NCBI GenBank assembly: GCA_947258845.1
Contig: CAMYJZ010000012.1
Span: forward strand, 1-32,021
DNA: 32,021 bases
Direction: 5' to 3'
Source of the DNA: an uncultured Ectothiorhodospiraceae bacterium
GTDB lineage: Bacteria > Pseudomonadota > Gammaproteobacteria > UBA9214
Shown here one piece after another: positions 1 through 8,141 of the stretch. Position numbers and translations under genes: made by a program. The stretch's first letter is position 1. Each line of letters opens with the position of its first letter. Below the pieces are notes generated by a model. It ran no database searches, had not been told where the DNA came from, and saw only the letters and a list, made by a program, of their open reading frames with translations.

Positions 1-294
1 GTAAGCAACTCAGCTATATCCATGCCTGTTCCCTTTGGTTTCTATGCTAGTCAATGGTTATCGACTGGAATTCTGGATACTTGATCGCCTGATCAAACCG
101 GCAAGTGCACACACCGGGCACCCGGTTCGGACGCTGCGACACCACTCCAGGGCCCCGTTTACAAGCTTCTCCGGCCAGTGCAAGTCAATCACCCGAGTAT
201 GCCGCAATACAACAATTTAGCAAGTCACGGCCGCGCCCCGGGCAGCCGCCCGGTGGCTTGTCCTGCGCCACTTCGATCATGTATGGTCAAAGCC
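1..294. other. Leading non-coding stretch, nothing recognised
   Basis: No convincing gene is visible before proC. The short open frames here give arginine/proline/serine-rich translations typical of out-of-frame GC-rich DNA. In many gammaproteobacteria yggS lies directly upstream of proC; it is not within these bases, though it could lie beyond the window edge. A weak TATGGT hexamer at 282-287 is too close to the proC start to be convincing as its -10 box. Confidence 0.5.
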
Positions 295-1122
295 ATGACT
301 GACTCGAGACTAGCGTTTATTGGTGGCGGGAACATGGCCCGCAGCCTGATCAGCGGCCTGATCGCAGACGGCTGGGAACCCGGGCTGATCTGCGCTGCCG
401 ATCCCGATGAACGGCAGATGGAAATACTGGCGGCACGCTTCCAGATCGACACCACACAGGATAACCAGGCGGCGGCGGAACAGGCCGATGCCGTGGTGCT
501 GGCAGTAAAACCGCAGATCATTGGCGCGGTGGCCCGCGCACTGGCGCCCGTGGTCGGCAGGCAGCGGCCGCTGGTTATTTCGATCGCCGCCGGTATTCGC
601 GAAACCGCCCTGCGTAACTGGCTGGGTGAAGACACCGCCATCGTACGCGCCATGCCGAACACGCCGGCACTGGTGCAGAGCGGTGCCACCGCCCTGTATG
701 CCAACCCAGGTGTCAGCGAGGACCAGCGCAACCTGGCCGAATCCATCCTGCGCGCCGTCGGCCTCACCCTCTGGGTCGAGGACGAGGCCCTGATGGATGC
801 CGTCACGGCGCTCTCGGGCAGCGGCCCTGCCTACTTCTTCCTGTTCATGGAGGCACTGCAATCCGCCGGGAAACAACTGGGTCTGAGCGAGGAAACCGCA
901 CGCCTGCTGACCCTGCAGACCGCCTTCGGCGCCTCCAAGATGGCACTGGAGAGCAGCGATGATGCCGCCACCCTGCGACGCAGGGTGACCTCCCCCGGCG
1001 GGACCACGGAGCGCGCCATCGAGGTACTGCAGCAACATGATTTCGAGGCCATCGTGCGGCAGGCCCTGGAGGCTGCAACCGAGCGCTCGCGGGAACTGGC
1101 CAACGAGTTCGGCAGGGACTGA
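295..1122 (+). CDS. proC: Pyrroline-5-carboxylate reductase
   Basis: Catalyses the last step of proline synthesis, NAD(P)H-dependent reduction of 1-pyrroline-5-carboxylate to proline in the cytosol. The 275-residue product opens with a Rossmann dinucleotide loop (FIGGGNMA, residues 8-15) and contains the family motifs MPNTPALV, the substrate-binding ALSGSGPAY segment and TSPGGTT near the C-terminus. Length is normal for the family. The frame stays open upstream to 178, but that extension has no family resemblance; ATG 295 gives the usual short N-terminus, and ATG 283 (MVKAMTDS) is a possible alternative. The stop overlaps the next start by one base (TGATG), so translation is probably coupled to yggT, a pairing common in gammaproteobacteria. 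Confidence 0.96.
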   Translation: MTDSRLAFIGGGNMARSLISGLIADGWEPGLICAADPDERQMEILAARFQIDTTQDNQAAAEQADAVVLAVKPQIIGAVARALAPVVGRQRPLVISIAAGIRETALRNWLGEDTAIVRAMPNTPALVQSGATALYANPGVSEDQRNLAESILRAVGLTLWVEDEALMDAVTALSGSGPAYFFLFMEALQSAGKQLGLSEETARLLTLQTAFGASKMALESSDDAATLRRRVTSPGGTTERAIEVLQQHDFEAIVRQALEAATERSRELANEFGRD

Positions 1123-1676
1123 TGCAGGGCAGCTATCTCACCAACCCGCTGGAATTCCTGGTCAGCACCCTGTTCAGCCTGTACATCCTGGCCGTCATGC
1201 TGCGCTTCCTGCTCGGGGCCGTTCAGGCCGATTTCTACAACCCCGCCAGCCAGTTTCTGGTCCGCATCACCAACCCGCTGCTGGTACCCTTGCGCAAGCT
1301 CATCCCCAGTGTCGGCAGGTTCGATACGGCCGCCGTGCTGCTCATGCTGGTCTTGCAGGTCGTCTCGCTGGTCCTGGTGCTGGCCCTGCGTGGCGGCGGC
1401 ATCCCGGTGGGGGCGGTGCTCGTAACCAGTATCGCGGAACTGGTCTCACTGATGATCAATATCTTTATCTTTGCCATCATCATCCAGGTCATCCTCAGCT
1501 GGGTGAACCCGGGCAGCTACAATCCGGTAAGTTCACTGCTCTACAGCCTGACCAACCCGGTACTGCGACCCATACAACAGCTCATCCCACCGATATCCGG
1601 CATCGACCTGTCCCCGCTGTTTGCCCTGATTGGTCTGCAGGTGCTGAGGATGCTGGTACTGCCGCTACTGGCCTGA
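1122..1676 (+). CDS. yggT: YggT family integral membrane protein
   Basis: A 184-residue inner-membrane protein made of two homologous halves. Each half has hydrophobic helices around a YNP...L...TNPLL/VLRP-type motif (FYNPASQFLVRITNPLL near residues 39-55; YNPVSSLLYSLTNPVLRP near 129-146), which is the hallmark of YggT. Family members have been linked to envelope or osmotic-stress phenotypes, but the biochemical role is not settled. It begins within the proC stop codon (TGATG), so it is part of the same transcript. I see no terminator directly after it; a weak promoter-like hexamer and a strong ribosome site introduce the following gene. Confidence 0.93.
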   Translation: MQGSYLTNPLEFLVSTLFSLYILAVMLRFLLGAVQADFYNPASQFLVRITNPLLVPLRKLIPSVGRFDTAAVLLMLVLQVVSLVLVLALRGGGIPVGAVLVTSIAELVSLMINIFIFAIIIQVILSWVNPGSYNPVSSLLYSLTNPVLRPIQQLIPPISGIDLSPLFALIGLQVLRMLVLPLLA

Positions 1677-1715
1677 CGCGCCCTGCGGCCACTGCCCGGC
1701 GTCAAAATTTTGGAC

Positions 1716-1749
1716 TATAGTTTAGTGGACGGGGAGACGTGACAGGAGG
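1716..1749 (+). promoter_or_regulatory. Possible -10 box and strong ribosome-binding site for the DUF4426 gene
   Basis: TATAGT at 1716-1721 resembles a -10 box, but no good -35 box lies 16-18 bases upstream, so the promoter is weakly supported. AGGAGG at 1744-1749 is a near-ideal Shine-Dalgarno sequence five bases before ATG 1755. It decides the start: the in-frame GTG at 1749 lies inside the ribosome site and is not the start. Confidence 0.45.
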
Positions 1750-1754
1750 TGAAA

Positions 1755-2207
1755 ATGAATAACAAATATATCTGTGTGTCCTGGCTGCTGGGGCTGGTTC
1801 TTGCTGTCGCCACACCGCTGACCCAGGCGGAAAACTCGAAAGACTTCGGTCAGTATGTTGTCCACTACAATGCATTATCCACTGACATGCTCCCGCCACA
1901 GGTGGCACGCGAATACCGCATTACGCGCAGCAAGAACCGCGGCATGATCAATATCACGGTGCTTCGCAAGGTGCTGGGAAGCCCGGGGCAACCGGTGCAT
2001 GCCTTCACCCAGGCATCGGCCATCAACCTCGCCGGGCAGGGACGCAAGATTCGCATGCGCGAGATACGCGAAGGCAATGCCATCTACTACATCGGTGAAT
2101 TCAGGGTCACCAACGAGGAAACCCTGAAGTTCGATGTGAGCGTGCGTCCCCAGGGCACCCAGGAACAATTCCAGGTCAAGTTCAACCAGGACTTCTATAC
2201 CCAGTAG
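1755..2207 (+). CDS. DUF4426 domain secreted protein
   Basis: A 150-residue protein with a Sec signal peptide (short MNNK start, hydrophobic core to about residue 20, likely cleavage at TQA|EN near residue 25). The mature part is a small, probably beta-rich domain with the SKDFGQYVVHYNAL and RSKNRGMINITVLRK segments I associate with DUF4426. Its function is unknown; the signal peptide places it in the periplasm or envelope. Proteins of this kind often lie beside proC-yggT in gammaproteobacteria, as here, which supports the call. It has its own strong ribosome site and is followed by a clear terminator, so it ends the transcription unit. Confidence 0.85.
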   Translation: MNNKYICVSWLLGLVLAVATPLTQAENSKDFGQYVVHYNALSTDMLPPQVAREYRITRSKNRGMINITVLRKVLGSPGQPVHAFTQASAINLAGQGRKIRMREIREGNAIYYIGEFRVTNEETLKFDVSVRPQGTQEQFQVKFNQDFYTQ

Positions 2208-2232
2208 GCCCTGCCAGTGGCCTCGTGCAACA

Positions 2233-2263
2233 CGCCCGGCGCAGACAAGCCCGGGCGTTTTTT
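2233..2263 (+). terminator. Rho-independent terminator after the proC-yggT-DUF4426 unit
   Basis: CGCCCGG at 2233-2239 pairs perfectly with CCGGGCG at 2251-2257 across an 11-base loop and is followed directly by six T residues (2258-2263). Confidence 0.88.
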
Positions 2264-2335
2264 CATATCCCCCGGTATGGCCACCCTACTCGAAACAGAG
2301 CATATGCAGCGCACAACAGACCCGATCAGCCAGCA

Positions 2336-3694
2336 GTGAACTCCGGCAAACAGACACTTCGCAACTGGCTTGCCGCCGCCACTATCTACCTGCAGCCACG
2401 CGTAGCCGGCATGATCTTCCTCGGCTTCAGCGCCGGGCTGCCCTTTCTGCTGGTATTCTCCACCCTCTCAGCATGGTTGCGGGATGAGGGCGTCGCCCGC
2501 ACCACCATCGGCTTCTTCAGCTGGATCGGCATCACCTACTCCATCAAGTTCTTCTGGGCGCCAGTGGTCGACCGGCTGCCCCTGCCACTGCTTACCCGCT
2601 TGCTGGGCAAGCGCCGCTCCTGGCTGCTGCTGGCACAGCTGACCATCGCCGCCGGGCTCGCGGGCATGGCGCTGACCGACCCGCACACCGATCTGACGCG
2701 CATCGCCGCGTTTGCCCTGCTGGTTGCCTTTGGCTCGGCCACGCAGGACATCACCGTTGATGCCTACCGCATCGAGGCAGTCGAACAGCGGCTGCAGGGC
2801 GCCATGGCCGCCACCTATGTACTTGGCTACCGGATTGCACTGCTGGCTGCCGGTGCCGGTGCCTTCTATATAGCCGCGGCGCACTCCTGGTCTACCGCCT
2901 ACCTGGTCATGGCAGCGCTGATGGCCGTCGGTATCGGCGCCACCCTGGTGATTCGCGAACCGGTGCACCGCGTAGACCAGCGTACCCGTGAACTGGAGGC
3001 CCGCCTGGAATCACGCGTCGGTGTACGCGCCAGGGACAGTGCCATGAAGCGCCTCGCAGCCTGGTTTTCCGATGCCGTCGTCAGCCCGTTTGTAGAATTC
3101 TTCCAGCGTAACGGGACGCTGGCGATTGTCATCCTGCTGCTGGTCGGGGCCTACAAGCTCAGCGATATCACCATGGGTGTGATGGCGAACCCCTTCTACC
3201 TCGACCTGGGCTTCAGCAAGACCGATATCGCCAACATCACCAAGCTGTTCGGATTTTTCATGACCATCGCCGGTGCCGGGCTGGGCGGCATCCTGGTGGT
3301 ACGCTACGGCATCATGCGCCCGCTGCTCGCCGGGGCGATACTAATCGCGGCAACCAACCTGCTGTTCGTCTGGCTGGCGCTCAGCGAGCCGCGCCTGAGC
3401 ACACTCGCCATCGTCATCAGCGCCGACAACCTCAGCGGCGGACTGGCAACAGCGGCCTTCATCGCCTACCTGTCGAGCCTGACCAACACCGCCTATACGG
3501 CCACCCAGTACGCCCTGTTCAGCTCCCTGATGACGCTCCCGGCAAAGCTCATCGGCGGGTTCGCCGGCTGGATGGTCGACAACGCCGGTTATGCCAGTTT
3601 CTTCCTGTATGCCGGCCTGCTCGGGGTGCCGGCGATCCTGCTGGTCCTGTACCTGTCGCAGCACGATAAAGCCGCCAATGCCGACACCGGCTGA
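2336..3694 (+). CDS. ampG: AmpG-like major facilitator superfamily permease
   Basis: A 452-residue, 12-helix inner-membrane transporter. AmpG imports GlcNAc-anhydro-MurNAc peptides for cell-wall recycling. The N-terminal half carries the AmpG-type stretch MIFLGFSAGLPFLLVFSTL, then WLRDEGV, FSWIGITYSIKFFWAPVVDR and the conserved GSATQDITVDAYRIE segment. The C-terminal half contains SADNLSGGLATAAFIAYLSS and TNTAYTATQYALFSSLMTLP, also typical. The frame is open from 2225, but that start would lie inside the preceding terminator. GTG 2336 places the first conserved region at the usual distance from the N-terminus; it has no strong ribosome site. The substrate is inferred from the family, and fatty-acid or siderophore-type relatives of AmpG cannot be excluded by eye. 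Confidence 0.85.
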   Translation: MNSGKQTLRNWLAAATIYLQPRVAGMIFLGFSAGLPFLLVFSTLSAWLRDEGVARTTIGFFSWIGITYSIKFFWAPVVDRLPLPLLTRLLGKRRSWLLLAQLTIAAGLAGMALTDPHTDLTRIAAFALLVAFGSATQDITVDAYRIEAVEQRLQGAMAATYVLGYRIALLAAGAGAFYIAAAHSWSTAYLVMAALMAVGIGATLVIREPVHRVDQRTRELEARLESRVGVRARDSAMKRLAAWFSDAVVSPFVEFFQRNGTLAIVILLLVGAYKLSDITMGVMANPFYLDLGFSKTDIANITKLFGFFMTIAGAGLGGILVVRYGIMRPLLAGAILIAATNLLFVWLALSEPRLSTLAIVISADNLSGGLATAAFIAYLSSLTNTAYTATQYALFSSLMTLPAKLIGGFAGWMVDNAGYASFFLYAGLLGVPAILLVLYLSQHDKAANADTG

Positions 3695-3855
3695 AGGCGG
3701 CGAACCCGCCCGGGCCGGGACGACTGGCATTGCTAACTATCTGATATTTATGCGTCTATTATCAATCTCGTGGCCAGGACGGGCACCTGGACCATCCGGC
3801 TTATGGCAGGACCCGACCAAATCGGCTAGCCTGAAACACTGGAGGTTGAGAATAA

Positions 3856-4047
3856 ATGCAAGAAAAACGCTCCAAGGGGCAGCGTCGCTGGGGCATCAGG
3901 GCTGATTTTCCCCTGGTCGACAGTGACGGCATCACGGTGGTCATCGACCGCCGCCATCTGCGAGACAGACGCCTGGATAACATCCCACTGGCGGAACGGC
4001 TGATGCTGTTCTCCCAGATGCTGCCGCCCGACCCGGGCCGCAGATAA
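3856..4047 (+). CDS. Small conserved-looking hypothetical protein (63 aa)
   Basis: A 63-residue basic protein with no signal peptide or membrane segment. GGAGG at 3841-3845 lies ten bases before ATG 3856, supporting translation. The body reads DFPLVDSDGITVVIDRR followed by LRDRRLDNIPLAE; I recall similar short proteins in gammaproteobacteria with an Arg-rich head, a FPxxDS core and a DRRLxNI tail, but no function. It lies alone between the AmpG-like gene (161 bases upstream) and the convergent exonuclease III-type gene (43 bases downstream). Confidence 0.65.
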   Translation: MQEKRSKGQRRWGIRADFPLVDSDGITVVIDRRHLRDRRLDNIPLAERLMLFSQMLPPDPGRR

Positions 4048-4090
4048 CAGCTGCCTGCCGGCGCCCGCGACCTGACCCGCGGCACCCGCC

Positions 4091-4864
4091 CTACAAGGGG
4101 TAGTCGTAATCCATGATCAGCGGGGCATGATCTGAAAATCGCCGGTCCTTGTAGATGCGCGCCCCCCGTACTGCCTCATGCAGGCCGGGAGTGACTACCT
4201 GGTAGTCGATGCGCCAGCCGACGTTTTTGGACCAGGCCTGACCGCGGTTTGACCACCAGGTGTACTGATCCGCTTCTTCGTTTACGGCACGGAAGGCATC
4301 GACATAGCCGGCCGGGCCGAACAACTCGTCCATCCAGGCGCGCTCCTCGGGAAGAAAACCGGAATTCTTCCGGTTGCCACGCCAGTTCTTCAGGTCGATC
4401 TCCTTGTGGGCAATGTTCCAGTCACCACAGAGGATAAACTCGCGCCGCTTGAGACGCAGCTGGCGCAGGTAAGGCATGAAGCGGTCGAGAAAATCGAACT
4501 TGACGGCCTGGCGCTCCTCGCTGGAGGACCCGGAGGGCAGGTAGACCGACACCACGCTCAGGGATCCGAAGCGGACCTCGATGTAGCGGCCCTCGGCATC
4601 CATGTCCGGCCAGCCCAGGCCACTGATCACCCTGTCCGGTTTGCGCTTGCTGTAGATCGCGACACCGCTGTAGCCCTTCTTCTCGGCATCGTGGAAATTT
4701 ACATGCCAGCCACGCGGCCAGAACACCCTGTCTTCCAGCTGGTGTACCTGGGCCTTGGTCTCCTGCAGGCACACCACGTCCGCCCGCTGGCGCGCCATCC
4801 ACTGGAAAAAACCCTTCCTGGCGGCAGCCCGAATGCCGTTAACGTTGGCCGTAATAATGCGCAT
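4091..4864 (-). CDS. Exonuclease III family protein, Crc-like but catalytically intact
   Basis: A 257-residue endonuclease/exonuclease/phosphatase-fold protein. Exonuclease III is an AP endonuclease and 3'-exonuclease in base-excision repair. All expected catalytic positions are present: Asn7, Glu35 (LQETKAQ), Tyr108 (VYLPSG), Asp148 and Asn150 (GDWN), Asp220 (RIDYQ), and Asp245-His246 (SDHAP). The whole protein also resembles Pseudomonas Crc as I remember it (MRII.NVNGI.AAA start, ISGLG, PSG, KRRE, KNWR, FL..ERAW, QYTWW, GWR.DYQV.TPGL, HAPLI.DYD), and it is divergent from pyrE as crc is. Crc itself has lost the catalytic residues and acts as an Hfq partner in catabolite repression. The preserved active site favours a real nuclease; a regulatory role is untested. 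The gene symbol is left blank for this reason. Confidence 0.9.
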   Translation of the reverse strand: MRIITANVNGIRAAARKGFFQWMARQRADVVCLQETKAQVHQLEDRVFWPRGWHVNFHDAEKKGYSGVAIYSKRKPDRVISGLGWPDMDAEGRYIEVRFGSLSVVSVYLPSGSSSEERQAVKFDFLDRFMPYLRQLRLKRREFILCGDWNIAHKEIDLKNWRGNRKNSGFLPEERAWMDELFGPAGYVDAFRAVNEEADQYTWWSNRGQAWSKNVGWRIDYQVVTPGLHEAVRGARIYKDRRFSDHAPLIMDYDYPL

Positions 4865-4934
4865 ATTTTTCCCCGGACTCTATCCGCGTGTATGATAGCG
4901 ATCCCGGCAAGCGGTTACGATATCCAGCATCCCG

Positions 4935-5576
4935 ATGAAAGACTACCAGCACGAATTTATCGACTTCGCCATTGGCGCCGGCGTGTTGCGCTTCGGCGAC
5001 TTCACCCTGAAATCAGGACGCACCAGCCCCTATTTCTTCAATGCCGGCCTGTTCAATACAGGGGAGCACCTGGCGCGCCTGGGACGTTTCTATGCCCGGG
5101 CCATCGTTGACAGTGGCATCGGTTTCGATGTCCTGTTCGGGCCGGCCTACAAGGGCATCCCGCTGGCCGCCACGGCCGGGATTGCACTGGCCGACCATCA
5201 CGACATGAATGTGCCCTGGTGCTTCAACCGCAAGGAGGCCAAGAATCACGGCGAGGGCGGCAACCTGGTGGGGGCCGCCCTGTCGGGCCGGGTGCTGGTC
5301 ATCGACGACGTCATCACTGCCGGCACCGCGATCCGCGAGGCCGTGGAAATCATCGGGGCCGCCGGCGCCGCACTGGCCGGCGTTGTGATAGCACTCGACC
5401 GTCAGGAGCGCGGCCAGGGTGAAGGCTCGGCCATCCAGGAGGTGGAACAGCGCTTCGGCATCCGGGTAATCAGCATCATCAGACTGGAACAGCTGCTGGA
5501 ATACCTGCGGGAGAAACCCGAACGTGGCGCCGAGGTCGCGAAGATACAGGCCTACCGGGAACAGTACGGCGTCTAG
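4935..5576 (+). CDS. pyrE: Orotate phosphoribosyltransferase
   Basis: Converts orotate and PRPP to orotidine-5'-phosphate in pyrimidine synthesis; a cytosolic homodimer. The 213-residue product has the PRPP-binding motif [13 protein letters not shown] at 120-132 and the mobile catalytic loop [13 protein letters not shown] at 97-109, whose lysines and histidine contact [14 protein letters not shown] near 27-36 is the orotate-side loop. Length is standard. The gene is divergent from the exonuclease III/Crc-type gene with 70 bases between the starts; TATGAT at 4891-4896 could serve as a -10 box, and its complement reads TATCAT in the other direction, so the two promoters may overlap. The start codon lacks a clear Shine-Dalgarno sequence. 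Confidence 0.96.
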   Translation: MKDYQHEFIDFAIGAGVLRFGDFTLKSGRTSPYFFNAGLFNTGEHLARLGRFYARAIVDSGIGFDVLFGPAYKGIPLAATAGIALADHHDMNVPWCFNRKEAKNHGEGGNLVGAALSGRVLVIDDVITAGTAIREAVEIIGAAGAALAGVVIALDRQERGQGEGSAIQEVEQRFGIRVISIIRLEQLLEYLREKPERGAEVAKIQAYREQYGV

Positions 5577-5610
5577 CCCCCGCGCCGGGGCTGCAGAACG
5601 CGGCAGATAC

Positions 5611-5635
5611 GATGCCGGTTTTTGTGACCGGCGTC
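5611..5635. terminator. Hairpin between convergent pyrE and the TauE/SafE gene
   Basis: GATGCCGGT (5611-5619) pairs with ACCGGCGTC (5627-5635) with one G-T wobble across a 7-base T-rich loop. Only a short T run follows a few bases later, so this is a terminator-like hairpin rather than a canonical terminator. It could serve the two convergent genes. Confidence 0.45.
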
Positions 5636-5660
5636 ACAGTTTTGCGCGCTGCCGGGCCAG

Positions 5661-6416
5661 TCAGCCGATAATCAGCTTGAGCCCCACCAGCAGGGTGATG
5701 ATTTCGAAGGCCCGCTTGATCCAGCGGTTGCCGGACTTGATCGCCAGGTGCGCGCCCAGGTAACCACCCAGCAGGGAACCCAGCAGCAGGGCCGGCAACC
5801 AGGCCCAGCGGATCTCGCCCAGGATGCCAAGGGTCAGGGCGCCGGCCCCGTTCCAGAACATGCCCACCAGTATCAGGGTATAGGCAATGGCGCGGCGGTA
5901 ATCGAGGCCGAACCAGCGCACCAGCCAGAGGGTTACGAACAGGCCGGTGCCCGAGGTCAGGGAGCCGTTCAGTGCCCCGATAGCGAACAGGACCAGGCCC
6001 CCGATCAGGAACCCGCGCCGGTCACGGTTGCTGGGCCTGACTGCCTGGCCCAGCCCCGGATTCAACCAGGAATAAATGCCCAGGCCCGCAGTCAGCAGAC
6101 CCAGCGCCACCTCGGCCGCCCGTTCCGGCACCGAAAGAATGATATTCGCACCAACAATGACGCCCGGCAGGCCGAAGGCCAGGATATACATCACCAGCCG
6201 GCGCTCCAGGGCACCTTCTCTCAAGTGCCTGACGGTGGCGCCGATACCCAAGGCAACACTGGCCACTTTGTGGGTCGCCAGGGCGATCGCGAACGGCAGA
6301 CCGAGGAATATCAGGACCGGCAGCTGGATCAGGCCGGCACCGCCCCCGGAAAACGCCGAAAACAGGTTGGCGACCAGGGAGACCAGGAACAGAATCCCGT
6401 GTTCCAGACCGTTCAC
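5661..6416 (-). CDS. Sulfite exporter TauE/SafE family permease
   Basis: A 251-residue polytopic inner-membrane protein with about eight hydrophobic helices. The N-terminal FSAFSGGGAGLIQLPVLIFLG and LATHKVASVALG segments and the second-half repeat GALNGSLTSGTGLF are the duplicated glycine-rich motifs of the TauE/SafE (DUF81) family, which exports sulfite, sulfonates or other small organosulfur anions. The substrate cannot be read from sequence. The start is GTG at 6416, which gives a normal N-terminus directly ahead of the first helix; no good ribosome site is visible. It is divergent from the DUF4124 gene and convergent with pyrE. Confidence 0.88.
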   Translation of the reverse strand: MNGLEHGILFLVSLVANLFSAFSGGGAGLIQLPVLIFLGLPFAIALATHKVASVALGIGATVRHLREGALERRLVMYILAFGLPGVIVGANIILSVPERAAEVALGLLTAGLGIYSWLNPGLGQAVRPSNRDRRGFLIGGLVLFAIGALNGSLTSGTGLFVTLWLVRWFGLDYRRAIAYTLILVGMFWNGAGALTLGILGEIRWAWLPALLLGSLLGGYLGAHLAIKSGNRWIKRAFEIITLLVGLKLIIG

Positions 6417-6447
6417 AGCCGGGAGCCTGTACCGACTGCATCGGGTA

Positions 6448-6453
6448 TATAAT
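6448..6453 (+). promoter_or_regulatory. Perfect -10 box upstream of the DUF4124 gene
   Basis: TATAAT at 6448-6453, preceded by an AT-rich GGTATATAAT context, lies about 50 bases before ATG 6503. The expected -35 region (GCCTGT around 6425-6430) matches poorly, so the support rests on the -10 box and the position. Confidence 0.4.
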
Positions 6454-6502
6454 TAGCGGGCATGATGCAGACGAGTTTTGTTACAAGAGGAATAGCCACG
6501 AT

Positions 6503-7126
6503 ATGAAATTTACCCCCCATAATATCCGTTACCTGGTATTTTTACCGGCCTTTCTGGTCGTCACGGCCGTCTCCGCCGAACGCACCTTCAAGTGGGTCGA
6601 TGAAGAGGGCAATATCCACTTTGGTGACCGGGTGCCGCCCCGCTATGCGAACAGGGAGCGCGAGGAGATCAACAAACAAGGCCGTACCGTGAAGGTCTAC
6701 GAGGCCCCCAAGACGGCCGAGGAAAAGGCCGAGATCAGGCGCCAGGCAGAACTCGAGGCGGCAGAAAAGGAAAGGACCAAAAAACGGGCGATTCACGATC
6801 GCAGCCTGCTGGCGACCTACTCCAGCGAGGAAGACATGCTGATGGCACGTGATGGCAAGATCGCCTCCGTGGACGCACTCATCCAGCTGACCAACAGCCG
6901 GATCGAGTCCTCCAGGAAACGCCTGCTGACACTTGAAACAGAGGCCGCCGAGTTCGAACGCAGCGGCAAACCGGTGCCGAAAATCCTGCAGAGCCAGATT
7001 ACGACCGCCCGTAGCCAGTTAATTGACAACGAGGCATTCGTCATTGCCAAGGAAAAGGAAAGGCAGGTCATTACAGAAAAGTTCAGCGCCGACATCTCAC
7101 GATATCGCGAACTCAAGGGGCTTTAG
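6503..7126 (+). CDS. DUF4124 domain secreted coiled-coil protein
   Basis: A 207-residue protein with a cleavable signal peptide (hydrophobic YLVFLPAFLVVTAVSA ending near residue 25). Directly after it comes the DUF4124 signature: FKWVDEEGNIHFGDRVPP, an aromatic/Tyr-Trp-Asp-type small beta fold found at the N-terminus of many proteobacterial periplasmic proteins. The rest (about 75-207) is charged and helical, with long Lys/Glu/Ala/Arg runs and heptad-like spacing, probably a coiled coil. Function is unknown. AAGAGGAA shortly upstream of ATG 6503 acts as ribosome site. The gene is convergent with argB, with only 15 bases between the stops. Confidence 0.85.
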   Translation: MKFTPHNIRYLVFLPAFLVVTAVSAERTFKWVDEEGNIHFGDRVPPRYANREREEINKQGRTVKVYEAPKTAEEKAEIRRQAELEAAEKERTKKRAIHDRSLLATYSSEEDMLMARDGKIASVDALIQLTNSRIESSRKRLLTLETEAAEFERSGKPVPKILQSQITTARSQLIDNEAFVIAKEKERQVITEKFSADISRYRELKGL

Positions 7127-7141
7127 CCGCTCAACAGCCCC

Positions 7142-7142
<1 letters not shown>
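7116..7142. terminator. Hairpin spanning the convergent stop codons of the DUF4124 gene and argB
   Basis: AGGGGCT (7116-7122) pairs perfectly with AGCCCCT (7136-7142) across a 13-base loop. The arms overlap the last codons of the DUF4124 gene and the last base of argB. No T run follows on either strand, so it may stop transcripts weakly or protect 3' ends. Confidence 0.35.
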
Positions 7143-8056
<914 letters not shown>

Positions 8057-8141
8057 TTATTCGATAGGGCATGCGCCTGCCGGATGGTGCCCGGCTGGAC
8101 AGATATTACGCGGCAACCAGGGAAAGTTACAGCGGCCGCCG

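Noticed and set aside
178-294. N-terminal extension of proC
   Set aside because: The frame is open, but the extra 39 residues are Arg/Pro/Ser-rich and the Rossmann loop of ProC normally starts within the first ten residues; ATG 295 fits.
1-294. tRNA or small RNA ahead of proC
   Set aside because: I looked for cloverleaf-like arms and a CCA end and found none; only a short CCGGG/CCCGG dyad is present.
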